This document shows positions 33,989-45,300 of a DNA stretch of 64,000 bases, piece by piece. A program made the translations under genes and the position numbers. Under the pieces are notes generated by a model. That model searched no databases, was not told the DNA's origin, and worked only from the letters and a program-made list of their open reading frames with translations. Every line of letters begins with the position of its first letter. Position 1 is the first letter of the stretch. This DNA is from Colletotrichum lupini (Eukaryota; Ascomycota; Sordariomycetes; Glomerellales; Glomerellaceae): the NCBI RefSeq assembly GCF_023278565.1, contig NC_064675.1:5704001-5768000 (forward strand), given 5' to 3'.

Positions 33989-35188
33989 CTATTTGGATTT
34001 ATTCAACTTCTTTTTGGCGATAGAAGCCTTTAGAATCCGCGTCCACTCCGAAGCGTGTCGCTCCCAGTAGGCTGCCCACTTCTCGTCCGGGGCGCAAAAC
34101 TTGCGCCATTTCTCGCAATGGTCCACCAGTTTCTGGTACGAACCGGGGATGCCCGCCCCGGCCGCCTTGAACAGCCATCCCCCTGCCCCCTTGTCGTCCG
34201 GGTACAAGTCAGCCAGGCGCGACCACCCCCGCGCGTAGCCCAGCCTTCCCAGGTGGAAAAAGGTGTCCTTGGCTTTGTCCTTCTCGCCGAGCCGCAGGTA
34301 CGCGTCGCCCTGGCCCTCGAGCGCGGAGCACATCCAGTCAAAGTAGGCGGCGTCCTTGCCGAGCGCGAGGGCCTGCGTGAAGGCCTCGAGGGCGAGGTAG
34401 TCGTCGCGCTCCGTCTCGCGGTGGAGGTGGCGGAGGCCGGCGACGACCATGGCGTTAGCGTCGCGGCCCTCCGCGATGAGGGCCAGGCACCGCGTGCGGG
34501 TGTGGTGCCAGCGCGGGTTGTCCCAGTCGTAGTAGTTTTTCTTGCCCTCGGCCCTGTAGAGGTGGCGGCCGAGGGTCAGGGCGGCCGGGTCGTAGCCGAG
34601 GCCGGCGGCCGTCTCCATCATGTTGAACTGCAGGATGAGTTCGGACTCGGAGCTGGTGTTTGTGAAGTAGAGGAGGCCGGCGGTCTCGTGGAGTTCGCCC
34701 GCCGTGATGTTGTTTTCTGCGGAATTCGTTAGCATTGGTGCGTGAAGTGGTCAGCAAGGAAAGGGGGAAAGGGGGGGGGGGGGGGTGTGCTAACCTTTGA
34801 CGAAAGCCTTTTGCCAGTCTTGTGGTTTATCAGGCCGGGCGAGGGCTTTCATGTACTTCATGTAGACGTCGTGAGCCCGTTCTGCCGTGACGCTCATGTA
34901 GGCGAGCTCGCGGAGCAGAATCTTGAACTCGGTGAGGGACCGAGGCTCAAAGACGACGTCTCGAGGCTTTGGCTTCTCCTCTCTGGCGCTCGATTTTTTA
35001 AGGCCCGGAAGAGGCCGGAGTTTGCTCTTTGTCTTTAGCGTCCTCGTTGTCGTTGTCGGCATCGTTGTCGGTGGTGGTGGTGACGGTGCTGCAGGGGCCC
35101 ATGGTAATGACGGCGGCGTGGAGACGCAGGCTAGGAGATGCCTTCTGACGCCGCTGGTGCGGGTAGGAGCAGTCGCGAGGCGGAACAT
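33989..35188 (-). CDS. Predicted mitochondrial TPR/Sel1-like repeat protein
   Basis: Two exons (34795-35188 and 33989-34716) join over a 78-nt intron into 373 aa. The N-terminus (MFRLATAPTRTSGVRRHLLA) is Arg/Ser/Thr-rich and free of acidic residues, as in mitochondrial presequences. A Pro/Thr linker follows, then a helical body with Sel1/TPR-like units, for example LALEAFTQALALGKDAAYF and GDAYLRLGEKDKAKDTFFHLG, and a further pair near WSRLADLYPDDKGAGGWLF. The C-terminus is basic (KKKLNKSK). Mitochondrial TPR proteins of this size act in respiratory-complex biogenesis, so a role of that sort is plausible but not shown. The intron contains a run of 14-15 consecutive C on the coding strand (34771-34785 as G on +). 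Family level is confident; the individual gene is not recognised. Confidence 0.75.
34771..34785 (+). repeat. Poly-G tract inside an intron
   Basis: A homopolymer of about 15 G on the + strand lies just downstream of the donor site of the intron in the 33989-35188 gene. It may vary in length between isolates and is error-prone in sequencing. Confidence 0.85.
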
Positions 35189-35786
35189 GGTTGGCGATGG
35201 TTGGCGATGGTGTTGGGGTGGTGAGTATGAGATGAGATGAGATGTGGCGCGATTGCCGGTGATTTATCGGTTGTCGAGGTGCGACCCAATGCGCGTTTTG
35301 AAGTCTATCAGTACAACTTTAATGTATTTTACGAGCTGAACAGTCGCCGCCAGTCTCTTTTTGAAGACACTTTGCGACGTCGTGAATTAAAGCTGGCGAT
35401 GATGAGTGAGAAGGTGGGAGTGAAGCTCCGGGGAAGCTCGAGTGAGGTCCGCGCCAGTGAAGTGGGTCTAAGGCGACCAACCAATCGAATCCCATCTGCT
35501 TGACGGCAGTCTCCACCTCGAAAAAAAAAAGTTGCGACTACACCTTTTCGCGACGACATTTCATCGACATTTCTGTTTTCACTCACCACCTCACTGACAA
35601 CAGTTCTCATCCCGACTTACCTACAACTATTTGCATTCTTAAAGGAGGTCTTGAACCACATTGGCTGCGAACGAAATCGTCTGTGTAACAAGCGACTCAT
35701 CAAGTGCTATATTCAACAGCGGATTCACGGCCGGCCGCTCACAACGAGCAACCCACCCTCGACAGATTCAAGGGTTCAGATTCACA
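35189..35786. promoter_or_regulatory. Shared divergent promoter region (TPR-like gene and utp16)
   Basis: The 598 bases separate two divergent start codons. The frame of the + gene extends open to 35661, but the first suitable ATG is at 35787. No defined factor site was identified. Confidence 0.5.
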
Positions 35787-36829
35787 ATGGTCACCACACG
35801 AAACGGGAAGCGCACAGCCGCCGAGGCGCCCGCCGCAGCTGCGACCACCAAGAAGCAGAAGCTCCCGGTGCGGGCAAAGGAGGGCAAGACGGCCGCCAGC
35901 AAGAAGGATGAGACCAGCCGATCGTCATCATCAAAAAAGAGGGCCTCCTTTGTCGTGGAGCTGAAATCGGAAGCCGGCGCGGCTGCGGGCGCGCAGGACG
36001 TCAAGGAGAAGCAGATCATCACAGGCGCCGAGCAGCCGGCTCCCAGGACGGACGCTGATGAGATTGGGGATTCTGATGCCTCGCCCGAGTCGATTGGCGA
36101 TGAAGCGCACGAGGCTGCGGAACAGCTTGCGGCGGAGTCCAAGACGGCGCTCGTTGCCGAGGGAGGCGACGACGACGATTCCGACTCGGATGCGGCGCCT
36201 GAGGCAGTTTCTACGTCCAAGGCTGCCGTGCAGGCCAAGAAGTCTGCGCAGGCTGCCAACAAGGCCATTGCAGAGTGCGTTTTGCCATCTTGCGTGATTT
36301 GCCTTTCAGTGATTCTAACCCAAAGTGCAGACAACAAGCCAACCAGAAGCGCAAGCGCCAAGAGCGCAACGCCAGGCTCCAGGAACAGGCCGCGGCGCGC
36401 AAGGCTCAAGAGGACGTGGCACCGGCGAAGCAGTCGAGTAACGAGGAGGAGGAGGAGGAGAGCGAGGAAAAGACGGAGACTCCGGCGCGGGACTCCACCA
36501 CCACAGGACGCCGGAAGAGGCTGGATCTCCCTTCGGAGCTCCCGGCCGAGTTCCTCGAGTCCGACTCGGAGGACGACGGCGAGACTGAGGACGGGGCGGG
36601 GGATCGCAAGCCCCGCAAGGCACGGAAGATCGAGACGGCGGAGGCCCAACTCCTGCGCGAGGCCCGCGCGCCCAGGGACGAGGTCGTCGGCACGACCGTG
36701 TTCCGGACCGTCAAGAAGGAGGACGAGAGGCTGGCGCCCAAGGCGCAGAAGTATTCTGTCAATGCCAAGAAGGCGTTGCTGGCCCGCGGTAGGGCGCCGG
36801 CGAAGGCGCGCAGGGGGTTTTTGGTATAG
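35787..36829 (+). CDS. utp16: U3 snoRNP-associated protein Utp16/Bud21
   Basis: Utp16 belongs to the small-subunit processome that processes 18S pre-rRNA in the nucleolus. Exons 35787-36274 and 36331-36829 join over a 56-nt intron into 328 aa. The N-terminal half is Lys/Ala-rich and acidic in blocks (KKQK, GGDDDDSDSDAAPE), followed by an Ala/Lys helix. The second exon starts with QQANQKRKRQERNARLQEQ, an acidic EEEEEESEE run, and then the family motif LPSELPAEFLESDSEDD (about residues 229-245). Near the C-terminus FRTVKKEDERLAPKAQKY and a basic end (RGRAPAKARRGFLV) match the U3 snoRNA-associated domain. The rest is low complexity, so the call rests on this C-terminal signature. Confidence 0.85.
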
Positions 36830-37453
36830 GATGCTGTAGCGAGGGGGGGTGTGGAAAGGTGCTGCTTAATTGATGGATGTCTAGGGATATGCCCCGGGGG
36901 CAACGGATGATATACAAAAGTTTTTGGGTTTGCGGTTCATCAAGCGGAGTCTATTGCTGCATGTCTGTCCAAGTGAAGTTGATCAATCGGCTCTAGGTCT
37001 CGGGATCCGGCTCCGAATAACGGCGCTCACAGCACCGGTGTCTCCACTTTGGCCATCGGTCCACACGCCATAAAAGCTTAGCCTAGTCACATCGATTATC
37101 AGGGTTCTTTGTAAAGGATCTTATCATAACTCCACCATACTTTCCGGAGCATGGCCATTAGGAAAGCTGCAGAGACGGTAGCATTGCAGAGGAGGAGGAT
37201 ACCTGGGATTGGACCATGTGCCATAGTGGGCTACCATTGCGCCATTGTCGCAACCCAACCAACGGCGCGGATGTTGGCCGAAACGGGCAGACAAGTCGTT
37301 TATTGCCGGGATTGATGCGACCGGCCATACTGCGAGTGCCGACGACTCTGCGACCTCGCAGCAGGCTCAGGCCGTCGGCCATAAGAAGCGATTTTCTTTT
37401 TTGTGATGGGCTCGGATCTGATGAACTGCCCTCCCTAGTCTGTGCTCAAAACA
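36830..37453. other. Intergenic between utp16 and the MFS transporter gene
   Basis: The 624 bases include the utp16 3' UTR and the promoter of the transporter. No additional gene is supported. Confidence 0.5.
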
Positions 37454-39015
37454 ATGGCGATGGCTTCACTCGAGGAAAAGTCACCTCCCGTGGCCGCCAC
37501 GGACCCAGCCGACACTCACGATGAAAGCCAGGATACATCCCGCGACAGCCCGTGGATTCGCTTCATGACGGCGATCCGTTGGTACTCCAAAGACACGCCC
37601 AGCGAAGAGAAAAGACTCGTCCTCCGTCTGGACCTGCTGATCCTCGTCTTTGGCTGTCTCTGCTTCTTCACAAAGTACCTCGACCAGTCCTCCCTGACTA
37701 ATGCCTACGTCAGGTAAGCTCTTCACTCCGCATCGCGCCCCCTCTCGATCCCCCAGACTAACAAGTTCACAGCGGCATGAAGGAGGACCTCAACCTCCAA
37801 GGAAACGAACTCAACTACATGACCATCGTCTTCTGGTCCTCGTACTGCACCTCCATGATCCCCGCCTGCTACTACCTGACCCGCCACCCCATCAACATCG
37901 TCCTCCCCGTCCTCGAGATCGGCTGGGGCCTCTCCACCCTCGGCCTCGCCTGGGCGCGCAACGTGCAGACAGTCTACGCCATGCGCTTCTTCACCGGCCT
38001 CTTCGAGTCCTCCTCCTTCACAGGCATCATCTACGTCATCGGGTCCTGGTACAAGCCAGCCGAGATCGGCCGCCGCGTCGCCCTCTTCTACGTCGCCGCG
38101 CCCCTCGGCACAATGTTCGCAGGCTACCTCCAGGCCGCCGCCTACACCAACCTCCACGGCGCCCGCGGCCTCGCCGGCTGGCGCTGGCTCTTCGTCGTCG
38201 ACGCCGTCATCACCGTCCCCATCGCCCTCGTCGGCTTCTTCGTCTTCCCGGACGTCCCCGCGCGGTCGAGGCCGAGGCTGCTCCCGCCGCGCCTCTACGC
38301 CCTCGCGTGCGACCGCCTCCGGGGCCTGACGGCGCCGCCGCGGCTCAAGGTCTCGCGGGACATTTTCGCGCGCGTGTTCCGCCGCTGGCATTGGTACCTC
38401 TTCGTCGCGCAGTGGACCATCATGAACGAGAACCTGCAGCCCAGCGGGTCCCCGTTTTCCCTCTACCTCAAGGCCTTCCCCGCGACATACTCCGTGACGC
38501 GGATCAACACCCTGCCCACCGTCGCGACCGCCATCTCCGTCGTCTCGGCCTTTGCCGCGGGCGCCGTGGCCGATCGCACGGGCTGGTTCGCTGGGTTATC
38601 TGTCGCTGCCACCGTACCATCGCTGGTTGGCGTCATCCTACTCGTGGCGTGGGACGTCGGCGAGCGCGGTCGTCTGGCGGCGTTCATGCTCAACGGGTTC
38701 GAGGGCGCGATCCCCTCGCTGACGATGGCGTGGGCTACAATTACCATGGCCGGGGATGCCGAGGAGCGCGCTATCGTGACGGCGTCGATGAATGCCATTG
38801 GGCAGGCCATTGTTGCCTGGGCGCAGCTGCTGCAGTTTCCTGCTGTTGAGGCGCCGCACTTTCGGCGTGGGTTTAGGAGTGTTGTGGCGACGATGGTGGT
38901 GCAGTTCTTCATTACTGGTGCGATTTGGTTTTTGGTCAGGAGGGATCGGAGGAAGCAGAAGGATGCGGTGGAAGACATCGGGGATCCGATTCAGGAGGCC
39001 AAGCAAGGGGTCTAG
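37454..39015 (+). CDS. MFS transporter of the anion:cation symporter family (Fen2/Liz1/Dal5-like)
   Basis: This is a 12-helix proton-coupled importer of small organic anions; the closest group by motif is the pantothenate/allantoate carriers. Exons 37454-37713 and 37773-39015 join over a 59-nt intron into 500 aa. The start is the first ATG (37454); the frame reads upstream only through a GTG. After an acidic cytosolic tail, helix 1 carries the group signature FFTKYLDQSSLTNAYVSGMK, which in Liz1/Fen2-type pantothenate transporters reads very similarly. The loop MRFFTGLFESSSFTGIIYVI and the segment GWRWLFVVDAVITVPIALV are typical of the family. The C-terminus is a short charged cytosolic tail. 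Pantothenate is the favoured substrate; related vitamins or allantoate cannot be excluded. Confidence 0.9.
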
Positions 39016-39111
39016 GAGAGTGTACACTGATATGACTTATGGGACAAGGGATCTGGTGAACGGTACTTGGTATTGATCTGTAACTACGCACCATGATATT
39101 GTGCATATACA

Positions 39112-41028
39112 TCAACGCGACCGAGCCTTCTTCTTGGGAGGGGACTCAATAATCTCCAGGTCAGAATCGGGCTCCTCGATGGCTCGCTTCTTCTCCTTCT
39201 TCCATTCCTTCATCTTGGCCTCTATGGCCTGTAGACAAGCATCCTTCAGTTCCTCTCGATTCAGCCCGCCCACATCATCATGTTCATCTTCCCACCACTT
39301 GCGAAGAGTATCGCTCCAAGCCTCTCGGGACGTATACTGAGTCTTGTGTCCGCTCCTCTCCATCCAGTCCTTGATGCGCTCCACCACCATGTCAAATTGC
39401 GAACGCCGGGGCGCCAGTCTCTCAATCTGCTTCTCCAGCTCAGCCATCTCCTCGATGCGCATTTTGTCCCCCGCAAAACCCTCCGTCACCGCGTTGCAGC
39501 CGTCAAAAGCGCTTCGAAGAGAGAAGCTAACGCCGTCTCTATCGACCTTGGACGCCCAGCAGACGGCCATGTCGTAGGCCTGGAGCAGTCCAAGCCGGGA
39601 GAAGCGCAGCATGGACGTCGCCTTAGTCAGGCCAAGTACCAGCGTATGAACAGGCTCGCCGTCGGGTCGCTCTCGCTGGGCGAGGCTGATGGTGACATGT
39701 GGGTGGATGTAGTTTGCCAGAGGAAGTCGCTTGTCCGGATCTTCATTCGAGTTGTTGTCCTCCCCCAGATCGTCTATCACGTGAGCCTTGAGTTGAGCAA
39801 TCGGAGGTATGGGAACTTCAAAGGGGTATCCACCGACGCACTGCCTGTCTGGGCACAGCGTCGCCCAAATTCGCTGGCGAACTCTGAGAGGTGTTGATGA
39901 AGATGTCGGAAATCTTTCATTGGTTCGAGGCTCTGGGGTGGCTGCCGGACGCTTGTGTTTTGGTGACGCTCGCTTCGTCTGTGATCCCTGAGTAGGCTGC
40001 AGTGCAGGAATTGTCACCATCTCCTCAGCGCGAGACTCCGTAGAAGTAAGAAGACGTATATCGCCGTCTGATGGTGAATCTCGCTTGGGTTTTGGCTGTC
40101 GCTTCGGTGTCGTAGGCGTACTGGGCGGTGACTCTCTCTTCTGCGGTGCATCCTTGAGTGCCTGTTCTTGCGGCGGCGGAGACTGGGAGTGACCTGCTGT
40201 CCGACTCGCTGCCTGATCTCTGAGTTCCCTGAGAAAAGTAACATCATCCACACCGCCAGGTTTGTCGTGGAGAAGGAAGTTGCTGAATACTCTAGCCCAT
40301 GCGCTACTTTCCTTCGCAAAGGCCGCTGGATATGTAGCTCTGACCCTGAGCACTCTCAGCCTCCTTATCGTCTGACCATAGTTGTAGTTTCCTTCGTCCC
40401 TCTGCCTCATAATCGTTTCGAATGCCAAGGTGTACTCGGCATTGTGCTTCTGATCGTTCTCACGTATGTCGGACGCAGGTGTATATGCCCGGCCCACCAG
40501 GTTTGTTGCGTCATATCCTTCATTAGGCCATTTAGGAACAGTAAAATTGATGCGGCGCGTAATTTCGGCAAGGGATTCCGTTGCCTTGTCATAATATCTA
40601 CCAATTTCGGCGAGTTCACGGAAATCGCGTGAGCCTGGCAACAAATGTTGTTTCTTGTTCAGACTTATGGTGAATGAATGGGACCACGGATATCCGTATC
40701 CATCATCTGGAAACCCCAAAACAAGTATCCAGATGTCTATTGTCGTGTGTATTAGAGGCATATTGCGGCGCCGCCGAACGAGCCATTCCATATGGTGTTG
40801 TAGCAGCTCGTCACCACCCGCAGGCAGTAGCTTGCAGTCATCGTAGCAATGTTTGACAGTGTTGCACATTGGGCAACCTTTGACAGAACCATGTATGAGC
40901 ACTCTGTTGCTCAAGCAAAAACAATCTGCCAACTTGTGGCCCGGTTTCTTGCATGCGGCACAAGAGACGCTCGACTTCGTCTCGTCACCATAGCCAGCAT
41001 CGTCGGGGTGCTCGCTGTCGGAGGACAT
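39112..41028 (-). CDS. Double CCHC zinc-knuckle protein, unknown function
   Basis: The single-exon 638-aa protein has two tandem zinc knuckles near the N-terminus. Both fit C-x2-C-x4-H-x4-C exactly (residues 23-36, CAACKKPGHKLADC, and 52-65, CPMCNTVKHCYDDC). A globular region of about 200 residues follows, with many Trp, Tyr and Arg. A Pro/Ser/Lys-rich disordered linker spans about 270-385. A second globular part with IWATLCPDRQCVGGYPFEV continues to a Lys/Glu-rich coiled helix. The C-terminus ends in an NLS-like PPKKKARSR. The architecture suggests a nuclear RNA- or DNA-binding protein. CCHC knuckles also occur in retrotransposon Gag, but no protease, RT or repeat ends are present, so it is treated as a cellular gene. 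No named family was recognised. Confidence 0.75.
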   Translation of the reverse strand: MSSDSEHPDDAGYGDETKSSVSCAACKKPGHKLADCFCLSNRVLIHGSVKGCPMCNTVKHCYDDCKLLPAGGDELLQHHMEWLVRRRRNMPLIHTTIDIWILVLGFPDDGYGYPWSHSFTISLNKKQHLLPGSRDFRELAEIGRYYDKATESLAEITRRINFTVPKWPNEGYDATNLVGRAYTPASDIRENDQKHNAEYTLAFETIMRQRDEGNYNYGQTIRRLRVLRVRATYPAAFAKESSAWARVFSNFLLHDKPGGVDDVTFLRELRDQAASRTAGHSQSPPPQEQALKDAPQKRESPPSTPTTPKRQPKPKRDSPSDGDIRLLTSTESRAEEMVTIPALQPTQGSQTKRASPKHKRPAATPEPRTNERFPTSSSTPLRVRQRIWATLCPDRQCVGGYPFEVPIPPIAQLKAHVIDDLGEDNNSNEDPDKRLPLANYIHPHVTISLAQRERPDGEPVHTLVLGLTKATSMLRFSRLGLLQAYDMAVCWASKVDRDGVSFSLRSAFDGCNAVTEGFAGDKMRIEEMAELEKQIERLAPRRSQFDMVVERIKDWMERSGHKTQYTSREAWSDTLRKWWEDEHDDVGGLNREELKDACLQAIEAKMKEWKKEKKRAIEEPDSDLEIIESPPKKKARSR

Positions 41029-42238
41029 CGTTGCGATCTGAAAAAAAGACTTAGCGATCCTCTCAGAAATAGAAAGCCGCCATAGGTATGTAGAGAAGGA
41101 CCGACTTACCTGGCCTAGAAGTAGCAGCCTTCCAAGTGGTGTCCGCAGTTACAGTCGCCAAGGAGACGGAGGCAATTGCATTGGGGGCGTCGATGTGATC
41201 AAATCAGGGCAGAGGAGTGGGATTGACGATTGGAGTGAGAGGAAGAAGTTGTTGCTTTGTGTAAATGTCTTCCTGGGAGGTGAAAATTTGGAAAAAAGGT
41301 GAAAGGTGAAAGGTGAAAGGTGCAAAAGTAGGAGGGCAGGTCTATGGTGGCTCACAAAAAGGAAGGAGCGACTCTCAGCTTCCTTCCTTCCAAGAAAGTC
41401 GACTACATTTTTCATGGCAAACAATTCATCACACACATGTCCCCTAGAAATTGAAAGCTGGAAACTGTGCCATCGGCTTTGGAATCTCGCCCTCCCTCAC
41501 CTAAGCCTCTCTCATCTAGACCAAGTCGACCACCAAGGGCGGGAAAGCAGGTAAGTATTCTTCACCGAATCTGAGAGAAGGTCCATAAGAAGACCTTGAA
41601 GATGCCAGGGGCTTCCATCTTGAGAGTAGATTACTCCTATACGGTACCTGTCTTTGTCCTTGACCATTGTTGAGGCTCGCCAATCTTAATGCAGATACTG
41701 CGACGTCCTGCTTAAGGGAAGGTCATGGCGTGTGAAGGACATATGGCCGCCAACAGGTACCCTATAATGGAATATACCATAGAGGCTCATACAGAAGTAT
41801 CAAACTGTTCATTTACGTCTAGCAAGAGTTCTTGCTTGAGGTCAGGCACTCTGCCCGTTTCGTGTTGGTGACACGATTCTGGAGTCCATTGAGGACAGCT
41901 GATATCTATGCAGGAAGAAGACGAGAAAAAAGCGAGTTGGGTCTGGGCGTCATGTCCACGGCAGCTTAGTCCTTGACAAACCTCTTCAAGTAAATATCAT
42001 TCTAATTAGATCCCATCACATGCTCATGAATGATATAGGCAGACAAGTAGTCTCTTTCTCATTCACGGCAAAGGTGGGGGTCTGCGTGGAAAAGAAGGAA
42101 CAAGATTACACTTTCCCCTGCACCTTCCTCATCTCTCTTTATCACACCCCGTATCTCTCAAACACCGTGAGATTCATCTACAACTCACTGCATTGCAATT
42201 TAAAAGGAACAAACATCACTAAAAATGACAAGAATCAC
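41029..42238. other. Intergenic upstream of the zinc-knuckle gene; no gene supported
   Basis: Presumed promoter and 5' leader of the zinc-knuckle gene. A short tandem repeat GAAAGGTGAAAGGTG lies at about 41299-41325. No further coding region was seen. Confidence 0.5.
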
Positions 42239-42243
42239 AAAAA
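42239..42243 (-). terminator. RNA polymerase III T-run terminator of tRNA-Trp
   Basis: On the minus strand, five consecutive T follow the tRNA 3' end by about 16 bases, as expected for polymerase III termination. Confidence 0.75.
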
Positions 42244-42258
42244 GAATGCGTGAGGCAT

Positions 42259-42351
42259 TGAACCACACCTGATTTGAACAGATAACCTTTCGATAGCATC
42301 TCGATGAGTCTCGATCTGGAGTCGAACGCGCTACCGTTGCGCCAGCGGTCC
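42259..42351 (-). tRNA. tRNA-Trp(CCA) with a 21-nt intron
   Basis: The minus strand folds into a cloverleaf. The acceptor stem is GGACCGC with GTGGTTC and discriminator A. The D stem is GCGC/GCGC, and the T stem is ATCTG/CAGGT around loop TTCAAAT. The anticodon loop is CTCCAGA with anticodon CCA (Trp), on the stem TTCGA/TCGAA. A 21-nt intron interrupts after position 37, the canonical site; without it the variable region would be too long. Mature length is 72 nt before CCA addition. The stems contain G.U pairs but no mismatches. Confidence 0.9.
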
Positions 42352-45300
42352 TATTAGATGAAAGCCACAATTGCGTAAGGGCTCAAGTCCTGTTGCACGC
42401 GCGGCCTTCTGTCCGACCGCCTGCATGATTGGCTGCACAGGAATAACTGGCCCACACCGCCTTACTTTAAGCATTGCGGAATGGGCCGACGCATGTTCTC
42501 ACTTCGGCGCTCACACAAATCCGGGCCCTCCCACACAGTCCAGTCTGAGAAGGAGAGTCATGATGCTGCAGGAACCGCACCACCGCCAACATGACTTCCA
42601 GAGCGGAGCAAGGTGGGCTCGTGACGACCCTCCCTCGCCCCGTGAGAACCAAGAAATCAAGGACACCGCATGCTGAACGTGTGTCTCGTCATGCGAGACA
42701 AGCGCGCTTGCCATCCCCAGACGCCCAGAGGGGCTCTATAGGAAACGTCTGGAGTCCTGGACTTTGGCCCTCTTGCCCATCCTGCGATAGTAGAACGTAC
42801 CGAGAACCGTAGATCAGCGTTTTCTGGTGATCTAAAGCCGGGGAGCCGCGAGTCTACGATGGCAACCCCAATGCGACAGACCTTGCGGACCCTGACCACG
42901 CACCAGAGTGTTAGAGAGAAAGAGACCTCTACGCCGAAGCCGGGTCACGGCGTTCAGTGAGTGGAGACACTCTCTGCGGCAGGCGGGGGAGGTTGTTGCA
43001 ACAGGACTGGGTCTTAATGGTCCTCTGATAACACCCATCCAAACGCTTCCGAGGGTCGACGCCGCTTGCTGCCCCTCGTTTTCTCTTCTCTTTTTGCATG
43101 CATCCGGTACGTACGGTGACATCGGTCTGTTGCCTTGTACTGTGAACGGGAGTGAGTGAGAGAGCACAGACTTTTGAAACAAAAATTCCTTCTTCACCTT
43201 CTGTATCCGTCCCATGTGGGAATGAATTGGCCGCCGCGATAAGAGGATTCGCTGCTTGTGGCGCCCTGCTCGTGTCTGTGAGCTTTGAGTTTGACAACTT
43301 TGACAGAACCCGTATAGCGGGCTGCGCTGCCGTCCAGAAGCAGCCCGCTCGTCTGTGCGACAAGGTTACCTGATCAGCATGTCGTCTGATCCAAGAGGCG
43401 CCATCATTGAGCTGCCTGACACAGCGGATCTCCCAAACGCGCGCAACAATATGGGATGCCTTAACCATCGAGCATACTTGCGTACATACTTGCGTACCCC
43501 GCCCTTGAATGAGACGGCCCTGGGCCAACGGAAGCGTATTAAGGCAGAACCTCGGCGCGGATGATGGATCTGCGCTGGGGGATTGGTCTGAGGAGTGGTT
43601 TCCCCGACACCAGGATGGGCCGTCTTGGACATGTTTGAAAATAAGTGTGAAACACTCCAATCGTGTGGGACGCGATCAAGATCCAACGCTGGACTGCATG
43701 AGCCCTGGCCGAGTCGTCGATTTGGAATGGACAACTTGTTTCGCCGCCCACTCGCCATCATCCGACCAAGGCAGGTCGCAGAAGATGAAGCCGTCTCTGC
43801 AGACCCGAGGCCGCTTCTCACCACCCCCAAGTCGGAGTGTGATGATCCTCCAGGTTGGACGGAGATCGGCTTGAGGTCGATCCCACACAATGCCGCCGAA
43901 TCGCTCCCGGAATCCCGCTGTGTGCCGTCTTCTCATCCGAAGCTGTCCGTCTCGAGAAGCCACCGCGTCACCCCGTTTGCCAACTTACTTTGTTGGCAAT
44001 ATACTGCATCTGCCTTCCTCAAACGGACGAGCAGGATACGTCTTGTGGTCGCTCGGCTTTTCCGATAAGCTTGGCCATTGTGGTGTGGATGGCCGAGTCA
44101 GCCAACAAGACTTGTTCCACGGACAATTGCACGCTGTGGTTGCATGGGACCCGCTTCATCCCATTTCTGCACTGGTCTCTGATAGATTCTGCGGGTTGAG
44201 CCTTTTCGGATCCGACTTGTGAATGAACAGAACACAGCATGAAGAGCGCTCAAGTACCCGTTTGATCGACACCCGCAGCGGAAGACGCAAGACTGACTCA
44301 ACGGTAGTGGAAGCACGAGAAACCACGTGTAGACTAGGCAAAATGTTAATTGAGGTCGCGAGCCGTTGATGAGGACAAGTGGCTGCGGACAAGACAACGC
44401 TAGAGCAGTAGTCGGCGTTCTTCTAGAACTATATCGGCAGATGCTCCGGACCTGTCCGTAGTAGGCTGGCGATCGACATCACCAACGCACGCCCCGTCAA
44501 CGACGGACCGGTGACGAGGCGGCAGTAGTTGGATAGCTTGTCGCTTGACAGTCTGCCAACGACCATACAGACCACGTTGCGCCGTTCAGGTCAGTGAGCT
44601 ATTCGACTAGCCACATGAGCTTCTCGTGTTTGAGGCAACGTTGTGAACGCCATCGGCCGACGTCGTCACACGTCGTGAAGCCAGCAACTGGCAATACGAG
44701 CCAACCCCGGCCTGTCCACCTTGGGCATGAGTGTTTGAGGATGGCACTGACGCTGAGCAGAATTTCCAAGACCGCGGTTGAGGATGCCTGGTCCGCCTGG
44801 CCAGCTATTGAAACCTCCTTCATAGAATCTGTCCTTGTGAGAACGACCCGATGATGTGTAGCAAGCATGTTGGTAATTCACATCTCAGGATCGGGCTGGC
44901 TTTTTTCGAGCCCGACGCTAGCGCGTTCTGGACCGTCTGATGTCTCCGATGAGATGTCTTTATTCCCTTTCCATGTCGACCCGAATGTCTGATAAGCTCT
45001 AGAAGTTGACTGGCGTTCGCGAAGCATGTTCGGGGGGCTTGCAGCGCGGAGACGAGCCGCAGGAATGGTGAGACGTGAATCAGTCTTGGCTCCGTCCCAA
45101 AACATGGCAATCCAAGCTCCAGTTTTTCCATCATCTCTCCTGCACGCCACATATCCCGGGGTACCTCTCACCGCAGAGGCGTCTGTTTGCATTGCCGATG
45201 TCTTGCTAGACTGTTGGCGGGTAAATAGATGCGCAAGTCAGTTCTGCAAGAGTCTGGGAAAGGTAGCCTAGGCACTTTGCTACAGCCGGCAGTCCAACCA

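Noticed and set aside
35661..36839. 392-codon frame that reads through the utp16 intron
   Set aside because: After the intron it turns into an Arg-rich out-of-frame sequence. Splicing at 36275-36330 gives the conserved Utp16 C-terminus instead.
42929..43660. 243-codon open frame on the minus strand near the tRNA
   Set aside because: No domain, no convincing hydrophobic core pattern, and other frames of similar quality overlap it.
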